Assembly (NCBI GenBank): GCA_002431285.1
Contig: DJEF01000052.1
Location: 1 to 15,283, forward strand
DNA: 15,283 bases
Direction of reading: 5' to 3'
Origin: Ruminococcaceae bacterium UBA5905
GTDB lineage: Bacteria; Bacillota; Clostridia; Oscillospirales; Acutalibacteraceae
Numbering within the stretch: position 1 is the stretch's first letter; each line of letters begins with the position of its first letter. The notes beneath the pieces were generated by a model. It ran no database searches and was not told the DNA's origin. It saw only the letters and a list, made by a program, of their open reading frames with translations. Positions 8,666-15,283 of this stretch are shown here, piece by piece. Made by a program: the position numbers and the translations under genes.

Positions 8666-10108
8666 TTATTGCAGCGCCGCCAGCGCGTCCGCCACGACCT
8701 CCCGCTCATCCAGATGGATCACTTCATCCTTCAGCACCTGGTAGGTTTCGTGCCCTTTGCCCGCCAGCAGGACGATGTCGCCGGGACGGGCATGGGCGAT
8801 GGCCCAATGGATGGCCTCCACCCGGTTCTCCACGACGGTATACGGGGTTTTAGTTCCCTGTAAACCGGCGAGAATGTCTTCGATGATCGCCACCGGCTCC
8901 TCGGAGCGGGGATTATCCGACGTCACCACCAGATAGTCCGACAGCGCCGCCGCCACGGCGCCCATTTTCGGGCGCTTGGTGCGATCCCGGTCGCCGCCGC
9001 AGCCAAACACCGTCATCAGCCGCCCCTGACAGCATTCCCGTAAAGTGCGGCAAATATTTTCAAGCCCGTCGGGGGTGTGGGCATAGTCGATGACCACGGT
9101 GAAATCCCGCCCGGTGGGCACCACCTCGGCGCGCCCCTTGACCCCCTCGGCGGCGGACAGCGCCGCCACCACATCGTCAAAGGCCATGCCCGCCGTCAGG
9201 CAGGCGGTGGCCGCCGCCAGGCCGTTATAGACCGAGAACTGTCCCGGGATTTTCATACGCACCCGACCGATCTGCCCTACGCCCACCAGTTCAAATTCCA
9301 CACCGGCCGCCGCATGGCGCACATTGCGGGCCACATAATCCCCCCGGTCGCTGTCCACCGAATAGGTCACCAGCCGACAGGGCACGCCCTCCATCATCGC
9401 CGGGGCATAGCCGTCGTCCAGATTGACGATGCCGGTGCGGCACTGGAAGAACAGCCGCTTTTTCGCCTGCATATACCGCTCCATGGTGCCGTGATAATCC
9501 AGATGATCCTGGGTCAGATTGGTGAATACACCGATATCAAAATCGCAGCCGGCCACCCGCTCCTGATCCAGCGCGTGGGAGGAGACCTCCATCACGCAAT
9601 AGTCGCAGCCCTCCACCACCATGAGCGCCAGCATACTTTGCAGATCAAAGGGGTCGGGGGTAGTGCGTTCCGCCGGCAGCGCCCGGCTGCCGATCATATT
9701 CTGGATGGTGCCGATGAGCCCCACCTTATGCCCGGCGTGCTCCAGCATGGACTTGATCAGCGTGGTGGTGGTGGTCTTGCCGTTGGTGCCGGTGACGCCG
9801 ATCATATGCAGATGGGTGGCAGGATTGCCGAACCAGTTGGCGCAGATCTGCGCCCAGATGCGGCGGGTGTTGTCGGTCACGAGCTGCGTGCGCAGTCCCA
9901 TATCCCGCTGCACCACCACCGCCGCCGCTCCGGCGTCCTCCGCCGCCTTGGCATACTGATGGCCGTCCACCCGCGTGCCCTGGATGCATACAAACAGGCA
10001 GTCTTTCTCCACCCGACGGGAATCGCAGGTGATGGAGGGAATCTCCCGATCCACATCCACCGTTTCGGGAACCAGTCCGGTATCCCGCAGCAGCTCATAT
10101 AGCTTCAT
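8666..10108 (-). CDS. murE: UDP-MurNAc-tripeptide synthetase MurE, meso-diaminopimelate type
   Basis: A 480-residue cytoplasmic ligase that adds the third amino acid to UDP-MurNAc-L-Ala-D-Glu, using ATP. The N-terminal domain has CDSRRV (28-33). The ATP loop is GVTGTNGKTT (104-113), followed by TTPD (149-152), EVSSHAL, HLDYHG and the KK pair (216-217) that supplies the carbamylated lysine. The DNPR motif at 398-401 is the known determinant for meso-diaminopimelate over lysine, so the wall is predicted to be DAP-crosslinked. KGHETYQ (451-457) closes the C-terminal domain. Start ATG 10108 is preferred (AAAGGA about 10 nt upstream, family-like N-terminus); upstream in-frame ATGs would run into the ftsI stop. 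Confidence 0.95.
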   Translation of the reverse strand: MKLYELLRDTGLVPETVDVDREIPSITCDSRRVEKDCLFVCIQGTRVDGHQYAKAAEDAGAAAVVVQRDMGLRTQLVTDNTRRIWAQICANWFGNPATHLHMIGVTGTNGKTTTTTLIKSMLEHAGHKVGLIGTIQNMIGSRALPAERTTPDPFDLQSMLALMVVEGCDYCVMEVSSHALDQERVAGCDFDIGVFTNLTQDHLDYHGTMERYMQAKKRLFFQCRTGIVNLDDGYAPAMMEGVPCRLVTYSVDSDRGDYVARNVRHAAAGVEFELVGVGQIGRVRMKIPGQFSVYNGLAAATACLTAGMAFDDVVAALSAAEGVKGRAEVVPTGRDFTVVIDYAHTPDGLENICRTLRECCQGRLMTVFGCGGDRDRTKRPKMGAVAAALSDYLVVTSDNPRSEEPVAIIEDILAGLQGTKTPYTVVENRVEAIHWAIAHARPGDIVLLAGKGHETYQVLKDEVIHLDEREVVADALAALQ

Positions 10109-10142
10109 TGTGTTTTCATCCTTTCCGGTTTCGGGCGGGCCG

Positions 10143-12476
10143 CTATCGGACCGCCGTGGAATCATTGGTGTCACTGTACAGGAAGGATACCTTGATGACC
10201 GTACCCTTCGATACCTTGGTGCCCTCCGCTACGCTCTGGCTGCTGGCCACCGCCGTACCGCCGGCGCCCACCACCAGTCCCTGTAACTGCACGTTCAGCC
10301 CTACGGAGGCCGCCAATGTATTGACCTCCGTGACAGAGCGCCCCGCAAAGTTGGGCACCGTCACCTGTGCATCGCCGCCCTCTTCGGTATACAGCAGCAC
10401 CGTGCCGCCGGCAGGGATCGCCTGCCCCGCCTCCGGCACCTGCCGTACCACCGTCTCACCGCTGCCGATGACGGTGGCCTTCAGGTTCACATTACGTATC
10501 TTGGTCTGGGCCGCCACCACCGTCTGTCCCACCGTACCGGGGGTGGTGCGGCTGAGATTGGCCAGCTCCTCCGTGGTATAGGACGGCTCCACATTGAGGT
10601 ACGGCAGGATCGCGTCCAGAATCTTCTGCGCCACGGGCGCGGCGATCGTGCCGCCGAACCGGTTGGCACAATGGGGTTCGTCCAGCAGCACCAGCACCGC
10701 CACCTGCGGATCGTCCGCCGGAGCAAACCCGCCGAAGGAAGCCACCACCTGATTGCCCTCCATATCCCGCTTTTCCGAGGTGCCGGTCTTGCCCGCCACC
10801 CGATAGCCGGCCACATACGCATTCTTGGAGCCGCCGCCGTTGACCGCATCCGCCAGCATCTGGCTGATACGCTTGGAGGTGTCGGCGGAGATGATCTGCC
10901 GCTTGACGGTGGGCTGGGTGGTGGACAGCACATTGCCGTCGCCATCCAGCACCTGACTGACCACATAGGGGGTCATGAGCCGCCCGCCGTTGGCGACGGC
11001 GGAAAAGGCGGTGATCATCTGAATAGGAGTGATCTTAAAGGTCTGGCCGAAAGACGAGGTGGCCAGCGACGCCGCCTGCTGCGCCAGCGTATCGGCGGTG
11101 TGGAACAGCCCGGCGTTGGTTGCCTCGCCGCTCATGTCGATGCCGGTACGCTCGGTGAAGCCGAATCCGCTAAAATACTTGAAATATGTGTCCGCGCCGA
11201 TGCGCATACCCAGCTGCATAAAATACGGGTTGCAGGAATTGGAGATGGCCCCCGGCAGATTCAGGGTGCCATGGCCGCCATGCTTGTGGCAGCGGATCGT
11301 CCAGCCGCCCACCTTATAATAGCCGGGGCAGTTGAAGGTGGTGCTCTCCGTCGCCAGATTCTCCTCCAGCCCCATGGCGGCGGTGAACACCTTGAATACC
11401 GAGCCGGGCTCATAGGTCTCGGTGATCGCCTTGTTCTTCCATTGCAGCTGCCGGGCTGCCGACACCGCGCTGTCCTGCTCATCCCCGGACAGCAGCGCGA
11501 TCTGCTCTTTTTTGGTAGGGTCGGCGATGGCAAATGGCTCGTTGGGGTCATAGTCCCCCTTGGTCGCCATGGCCAGGATCCCGCCGGTATTCACATCCTG
11601 CACGATGGCCACACCCCGGTTGGTGCACCCGGCCGTCTGCACCGCCTCCGCCAGAAACTTTTCCGCATACATCTGCACGGTGTTGTTGATGGTCAGCACC
11701 AAACTGCCGCCGGTCTGGGCGTCCACCACCTTGGTATACTCCATGGTGGTGGGCATTTCATCCCCCAGTCCGTTCTGGGCGCTGACGATACGCCCCGGGA
11801 TCCCCGCCAGCACCGATTCGTATTTGTATTCCAGCCCCTCCAGACCCACGTTATCCGTGCCGGTGAACCCCAGCACCGAGGAGGCCAGCGTTCCCTGGGG
11901 GTAGTAGCGCTTATAGTCCTTGATGATATAAAACGCCTGCGACAGACTATTTTTCGTCACCCACTCGGAAAAGGCGGTCTTATCGGTATATTCTACCTTG
12001 GATTTGATCACTTCATACTGAGAATTGGTTTTTCCGGTCTGCTTATAGACCTTTTCCCGATCCAGCCCAAACAGCTGGCTCAGCCCGTCCGCTACGAAAC
12101 CGCGCACCGTTTCCAGCGCCTGCTCGTCGGTGAGGTCGGCATTCGGATCGACGCCCTCCAGCTTTTTCCACTTGACCGCCGACAGGTCCTTCGGAGACAT
12201 GATGATTTTCCACACATCCGCCGATTCCGCCAGCGGCTCCATATTGGCGTCATAGATCGTTCCCCGCCGCGCCGTCACCACCGTATCGCTGAGCTGCTGG
12301 GACACCGCCCGTTTCAGCCAATCGTCGGACTGGGCGATCTGCAGCCATCCCAGCCGTACCACCACCGCCGAGGAAAGCAGCCCGACGGTGACAATGGCCG
12401 CGATCAGCGCCCGCAGCCGCATCTGTTTTGTGGGCGTGCGGGTGGTCACGGTCGGAGTTTCCGGTTTTTTCGCCAT
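10143..12476 (-). CDS. ftsI: Division penicillin-binding protein (FtsI/PbpB/SpoVD type) with two PASTA domains
   Basis: A 777-residue class B PBP that cross-links septal peptidoglycan, partner of FtsW. A short basic cytoplasmic tail and one membrane segment (about 22-41) precede the dimerisation domain (RRGTIYDANMEPLA near 70-82). The transpeptidase active site is SVFK (Ser359, Lys362), the SxN motif is SCN (414-416), and the KTGT motif starts at Lys563. Two PASTA repeats follow at about 643-698 and 704-766, as in B. subtilis PbpB and pneumococcal PBP2x; SpoVD usually has one. ATG 12476 is chosen for AGGAAAGGA about 10 nt upstream. The gene is separated from ftsL by 226 nt containing an apparent attenuator. 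The choice between FtsI and SpoVD cannot be settled from this window. Confidence 0.93.
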   Translation of the reverse strand: MAKKPETPTVTTRTPTKQMRLRALIAAIVTVGLLSSAVVVRLGWLQIAQSDDWLKRAVSQQLSDTVVTARRGTIYDANMEPLAESADVWKIIMSPKDLSAVKWKKLEGVDPNADLTDEQALETVRGFVADGLSQLFGLDREKVYKQTGKTNSQYEVIKSKVEYTDKTAFSEWVTKNSLSQAFYIIKDYKRYYPQGTLASSVLGFTGTDNVGLEGLEYKYESVLAGIPGRIVSAQNGLGDEMPTTMEYTKVVDAQTGGSLVLTINNTVQMYAEKFLAEAVQTAGCTNRGVAIVQDVNTGGILAMATKGDYDPNEPFAIADPTKKEQIALLSGDEQDSAVSAARQLQWKNKAITETYEPGSVFKVFTAAMGLEENLATESTTFNCPGYYKVGGWTIRCHKHGGHGTLNLPGAISNSCNPYFMQLGMRIGADTYFKYFSGFGFTERTGIDMSGEATNAGLFHTADTLAQQAASLATSSFGQTFKITPIQMITAFSAVANGGRLMTPYVVSQVLDGDGNVLSTTQPTVKRQIISADTSKRISQMLADAVNGGGSKNAYVAGYRVAGKTGTSEKRDMEGNQVVASFGGFAPADDPQVAVLVLLDEPHCANRFGGTIAAPVAQKILDAILPYLNVEPSYTTEELANLSRTTPGTVGQTVVAAQTKIRNVNLKATVIGSGETVVRQVPEAGQAIPAGGTVLLYTEEGGDAQVTVPNFAGRSVTEVNTLAASVGLNVQLQGLVVGAGGTAVASSQSVAEGTKVSKGTVIKVSFLYSDTNDSTAVR

Positions 12477-12702
12477 GTTGCGCCGTCCTTTCCTCCCATG
12501 CGGGGGCATACACGCCGATGGGACAAACTTCGCCGAAAAACAAACAATCGAGAGTTAAGCCGGACACGCCTCAACTCCCGATGAAAGCGCCCCGCCGGGA
12601 GACCGCTCTCCACGGGGGCGCGGGCTCCGCAGGACACACCTGCTCACTTCTTTATAGGTATTGCCGTGGGGTGCGGAATATGCCCCCATCCGGAGGGCAG
12701 GC
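12477..12702 (-). promoter_or_regulatory. ftsI leader region with attenuator-like alternative stems
   Basis: This gap within the operon is long and rich in pairing. In the order an RNA polymerase meets them: GCAGG/CCTGC hairpin (12639-12643/12629-12633, loop 5 nt); segment 1 GGAGA (12611-12607); segment 2 TCTCCCG (12602-12596); segment 3 CGGGAG within the terminator arm (12580-12575); and segment 4, the far terminator arm (12559-12548). Segments 1:2, 2:3 and 3:4 can each pair, but not all at once, as in classical attenuators. No T-box motif, known riboswitch core or convincing leader peptide was recognised. Confidence 0.5.
12535..12581 (-). terminator. Rho-independent terminator inside the operon, upstream of ftsI
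   Basis: On the minus strand, TCGGGAGTTGAG (12581-12570) pairs across a 10-nt loop with CTTAACTCTCGA (12559-12548), all 12 positions pairing with two G-T wobbles. It is followed at once by TTGTTTGTTTTT (12547-12536). This would stop or reduce transcription from ftsL into ftsI and all genes downstream unless read-through or antitermination occurs. Confidence 0.65.
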
Positions 12703-13173
12703 TCACCGAAACAAACCGGCGATCGACTCCCAGACCCGCTGCAGCCAGGGGAGCGCATCCTTCGTCACCGTCACCTGGTCGCCGTCGGCGGTGGCGATAT
12801 AGTAGATCTGACTGCTTTCCACCGGCGCCATGCCGTTTTCCAGCGCATACTGATCCACCTGCTCCGCAGAGGTTTTCGCCGCCAGCTCCGCCTCCAGACG
12901 CACCCGCTCGCTTTGCAGCACGTTGAGCTGTGCCTGGCTGTCGGCCAGGGTCTTGTTCATCTCGGTCAGGCGCACCCGCCCGGTGATGAAATACCCGATC
13001 ACCGCCATCAGCACCACGCCCAGCAGCAGATAAAATACGGTGGTCATCACCGACTGCCGGTGGGAACGCCGCTGCTTATCCTTAACCGCTTTCGTATCGT
13101 CCTTCAGCGCCCGTAATTGCGGCTCCCGCGGGCGGAACAGATCCAGATTGTAGGCTTCATTGGTGACAGCCAT
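12703..13173 (-). CDS. ftsL: Cell division protein FtsL (FtsL/YllD family)
   Basis: A 156-residue bitopic membrane protein. The cytoplasmic N-terminus is charged (1-42, including KDKQRRSHRQ), one membrane segment covers about 43-64, and an extracellular coiled coil runs from about 68 to 102 with regular hydrophobic spacing. A short beta-like region and an aromatic C-terminus follow. Topology and position between rsmH and the division PBP are those of FtsL, which forms the FtsQLB complex; sequence conservation in this family is weak. AAAGGAG lies 9 nt before ATG 13173. It follows rsmH after 68 nt that contain a GC-rich hairpin. The length is slightly above the usual 100-130 residues. Confidence 0.8.
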   Translation of the reverse strand: MAVTNEAYNLDLFRPREPQLRALKDDTKAVKDKQRRSHRQSVMTTVFYLLLGVVLMAVIGYFITGRVRLTEMNKTLADSQAQLNVLQSERVRLEAELAAKTSAEQVDQYALENGMAPVESSQIYYIATADGDQVTVTKDALPWLQRVWESIAGLFR

Positions 13174-13204
13174 AGGGTATTTCTCCTTTCATCGCAATTC
13201 CGTT

Positions 13205-13228
13205 GGCGGCGAAAAATTCGTCGCCGCC
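13205..13228 (-). other. GC-rich intercistronic hairpin between rsmH and ftsL
   Basis: GGCGGCGA (13205-13212) pairs perfectly with TCGCCGCC (13221-13228) around 8 nt. No T-run follows on the minus strand, so it is not a standard terminator. It may stabilise or mark a processing point between rsmH and ftsL messages. Confidence 0.4.
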
Positions 13229-13241
13229 TGTTATCGTATCG

Positions 13242-14205
<964 letters not shown>

Positions 14206-14216
<11 letters not shown>

Positions 14217-14628
14217 ATTGTATAAAGGCTTCTTCCGTTTTTTCATCGGTCATGTCGGCCATGGCCTGCTCATAGACCTCCGGATTCCAGATCTCCGCTC
14301 GCCGACCGGCGCCGATGATGAGCGCCGGCTTTTCCAGCCGGGCGTGCGCCAGCAGCGATTTGCTCAGCAGGATCCGCCCCTGGGAATCCAGCGTCACATC
14401 CTCCGCCGACTGGGCCACCTTGCGCAACAGTTTGCGGGTCTCCGCCATAGGGGCGGACGTCAGCTTTTCCAGCAGACTGTCCCATTCCTCGGTGGAATAC
14501 AGACTCACGCAGGGATCCAGCACCGTAGCGGCGATAAAGCTGCTGCCCAGCTTTTCCCGCAGCTTGACGGGAATGAAGATCCGTCCCTTGGCATCAATAT
14601 TGTATTCAAACCGTCCGTACAGCATCAT
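14206..14628 (-). CDS. mraZ: Transcriptional regulator MraZ
   Basis: A 140-residue DNA-binding protein with two tandem AbrB-like SpoVT folds. Each carries the DxxxR hallmark: DAKGR (12-16) and DSQGR (81-85). MraZ binds short repeats upstream of its own gene and controls dcw transcription. ATG 14628 is chosen because AGGGGGG (14634-14640) is 5 nt upstream; the longer frame from 14667 has no ribosome binding site and an atypical N-terminus (ATG 14625, one codon later, is also possible). It is first in the operon, and candidate operator repeats lie about 90-110 nt upstream. The last codons overlap rsmH. Confidence 0.94.
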
Positions 14629-14683
14629 TCCCGCCCCCCTTTCACCGGTTTTTCGACAAAAATCCACCGCCGTTCACCGGCGC

Positions 14684-14704
14684 TGTGGAAAACTCTGTGG
14701 AAAA
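14684..14704 (-). promoter_or_regulatory. Two TTTTCCACA boxes in the mraZ leader
   Basis: The minus strand carries TTTTCCACA at 14692-14684 and 14704-14696, a 12-bp direct repeat. Each differs at one base from the DnaA-box consensus TTATCCACA. They lie between the dcw transcription start and mraZ. DnaA binding is possible but unproven; alternatively, on the plus strand they read TGTGG and could be additional MraZ half-sites. Confidence 0.4.
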
Positions 14705-14716
14705 AGTTGAAAATCT

Positions 14717-14738
14717 CCACATTTCCCCACAAATGTGG
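14717..14738 (-). promoter_or_regulatory. Candidate MraZ operator (TGTGG repeats)
   Basis: On the minus strand TGTGG occurs twice, exactly 10 bp apart (14731-14727 and 14721-14717), matching the one-turn spacing of G-rich MraZ repeats known upstream of mraZ in E. coli (TGGGN with N5) and GTGG-type repeats in other bacteria. The same stretch forms an inverted repeat, CCACATTT (14717-14724) and AAATGTGG (14731-14738). It lies just downstream of the predicted start of transcription, suited to repression. Confidence 0.55.
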
Positions 14739-14759
14739 GTGAAGTCACCACGTAAGCCA

Positions 14760-14788
14760 ATTATATACAATCACAGCGCAAAATGCAA
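14760..14788 (-). promoter_or_regulatory. dcw operon promoter upstream of mraZ
   Basis: On the minus strand, TTGCAT (14788-14783) and the perfect -10 TATAAT (14765-14760) are separated by 17 nt. Transcription would start near 14753, leaving a leader of about 125 nt before mraZ. Immediately upstream (about 14793-14817), three A-tracts on the minus strand resemble an UP element. Confidence 0.75.
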
Positions 14789-14865
14789 GGACTATTTTTC
14801 ATCTTTTTCATTTTTGGAGAGAATTTCCAACAGAAACCCCAAACGAAAGCGCGAAAAAGGACGGC

Positions 14866-14917
14866 AAAAAGCGCAGGAAACGGCACAGCCCTCGATGGGC
14901 CGTGCCGCTTCCTGCGC
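14866..14917 (-). terminator. Strong terminator between the AbrB-type gene and the dcw promoter
   Basis: Arms 14871-14891 and 14897-14917 form a 21-bp stem, interrupted only by two G-T type pairs, around a 5-nt loop. On the minus strand five T residues follow (14870-14866). It ends about 90 nt downstream of the AbrB-type gene and about 78 nt upstream of the dcw -35 box, so it separates the two transcription units. The plus-strand tail is not T-rich. Confidence 0.85.
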
Positions 14918-15008
14918 TTGATATAAATACTCTGAGGAGGTCAGACAGACAGTAACCGTCAGAAAGACAGCCTCTCCGGATACGGAGCGCTTTTCGGCTT
15001 TGTCCTAT
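14918..15008 (-). other. 3' untranslated stretch of the AbrB-type gene
   Basis: Non-coding sequence between the stop codon and the terminator. A small hairpin CTCCG-GATA-CGGAG (14974-14987) and short GTCAGACAGACAG-like repeats (14940-14970) are visible. I see no gene or recognised RNA. Confidence 0.4.
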
Positions 15009-15254
15009 TTATTCCCGCGCGCCCAGCTCCCGGGCGCAATTTCCGCAGACATTCTTCCCTTTATAAGAGACGATATCCCGCGCGTTACCGCAGAAAATAC
15101 ACGCCGGCAGATATTTGCGCAGCACAATGGTATTATCCTCTACAAAAATCTCCAGAGAATCGTTATCGTCGATCCCCAGGGTACGGCGCAGCTCGATGGG
15201 CAGCACAAATCTCCCCATGCTGTCTATGCGGCGTACGATTCCAGTCGATGTCAT
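15009..15254 (-). CDS. AbrB/SpoVT-family transcriptional regulator with C-terminal Cys4 tail
   Basis: An 81-residue protein whose first 48 residues closely follow B. subtilis AbrB: STGIVRRID, MGRFVLPIELRRTLGI and SLEIFVED. These form a swapped-hairpin DNA-binding dimer that regulates transition-state genes. The C-terminus is different: Cys52-xx-Cys55 and Cys70-xx-Cys73 form a likely zinc ribbon instead of the AbrB multimerisation domain. ATG 15254 is preferred (AAGGATG 6 nt upstream, N-terminus like AbrB); ATG 15263 would add three residues. A TATAAT on the minus strand (15275-15270) may be its -10 box, but the -35 is outside the window. Its targets are unknown; there is no sign it controls the dcw operon beyond adjacency. 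Confidence 0.85.
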   Translation of the reverse strand: MTSTGIVRRIDSMGRFVLPIELRRTLGIDDNDSLEIFVEDNTIVLRKYLPACIFCGNARDIVSYKGKNVCGNCARELGARE

Positions 15255-15269
15255 ATGACTCATCCTTGT

Positions 15270-15275
15270 ATTATA
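15270..15275 (-). promoter_or_regulatory. Possible -10 box of the AbrB-type gene
   Basis: The minus strand reads TATAAT here, 15-20 nt upstream of the candidate start codons. The -35 region would lie beyond the window, and the implied leader is very short, so this is tentative. Confidence 0.3.
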
Positions 15276-15283
15276 GAGTAGTA

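Noticed and set aside
12477..12702. T-box or known riboswitch upstream of ftsI.
   Set aside because: The conserved T-box sequence and specifier-loop features are not present, and no known aptamer core was recognised; kept only as an unclassified attenuator.
2623..13116. Many long plus-strand frames opposite the dcw genes (for example 3792-5159, 5220-6476, 10671-12584).
   Set aside because: GC-rich antisense frames rich in Arg/His/Gln/Pro without ribosome binding sites; every one lies over a confidently identified minus-strand gene.
14684..14740. Replication origin.
   Set aside because: Only two imperfect DnaA-like boxes, no dnaA/dnaN or AT-rich unwinding region beside them; a regulatory role at the dcw promoter is more likely.

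Overview
The window joins two unlike pieces of DNA. Positions about 1-2590 look like one end of an integrated mobile element. Positions about 2600-15283 are a core chromosomal division and cell wall (dcw) operon on the minus strand. The GC-rich core genes, the strong AGGAGG-type ribosome binding sites, an AbrB-type regulator, a meso-diaminopimelate-type MurE and a PASTA-containing division PBP all point to a GC-rich Clostridia/Firmicutes genome. The overall style suggests the Oscillospirales (Ruminococcaceae) of the gut. That placement is inference, because no rRNA or marker comparison is possible here.

Mobile-element end (1-2590, plus strand). A textbook promoter at 130-158 carries a consensus Firmicutes LexA (SOS) box in its spacer. 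A terminator-like hairpin (228-256) and a dense series of hairpins follow (361-510, including an 88-nt nested palindrome). Next come a small TnpW-like protein gene (649-849) and, 2 nt later, a large serine recombinase of the TnpX/TndX type. The recombinase is interrupted by one in-frame TAG at 1461-1463 and has lost at least one zinc-ribbon cysteine, so it is called a pseudogene. A hairpin overlapping its stop codon (2550-2579) probably ends transcription of the dcw operon arriving from the other side.

dcw operon (minus strand, transcribed right to left): mraZ - rsmH - ftsL - ftsI/pbpB - murE - mraY - ftsW - murG - murA - ftsQ. It starts from a strong promoter at 14760-14788 with an upstream A-tract region. 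Between that promoter and mraZ lie 10-bp-spaced TGTGG repeats that look like an MraZ operator, and two TTTTCCACA boxes. The genes cover transcriptional self-control (MraZ), 16S rRNA methylation (RsmH), divisome assembly (FtsL, FtsQ), septal peptidoglycan synthesis (FtsW glycosyltransferase with the FtsI transpeptidase) and precursor synthesis (MurA, MurE, MraY, MurG). murD, murF, murB and ftsZ are absent from this stretch.

Two regulatory regions stand out. The 226-nt gap between ftsL and ftsI holds an apparent attenuator: a terminator hairpin plus two mutually exclusive upstream stems. The left-edge SOS promoter with its structured leader may couple the mobile element to DNA damage.

Upstream of the operon, a separate minus-strand gene encodes a small AbrB/SpoVT-type regulator with a C-terminal Cys4 zinc-ribbon-like tail. 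A very strong 21-bp terminator (14866-14917) insulates it from the dcw promoter.
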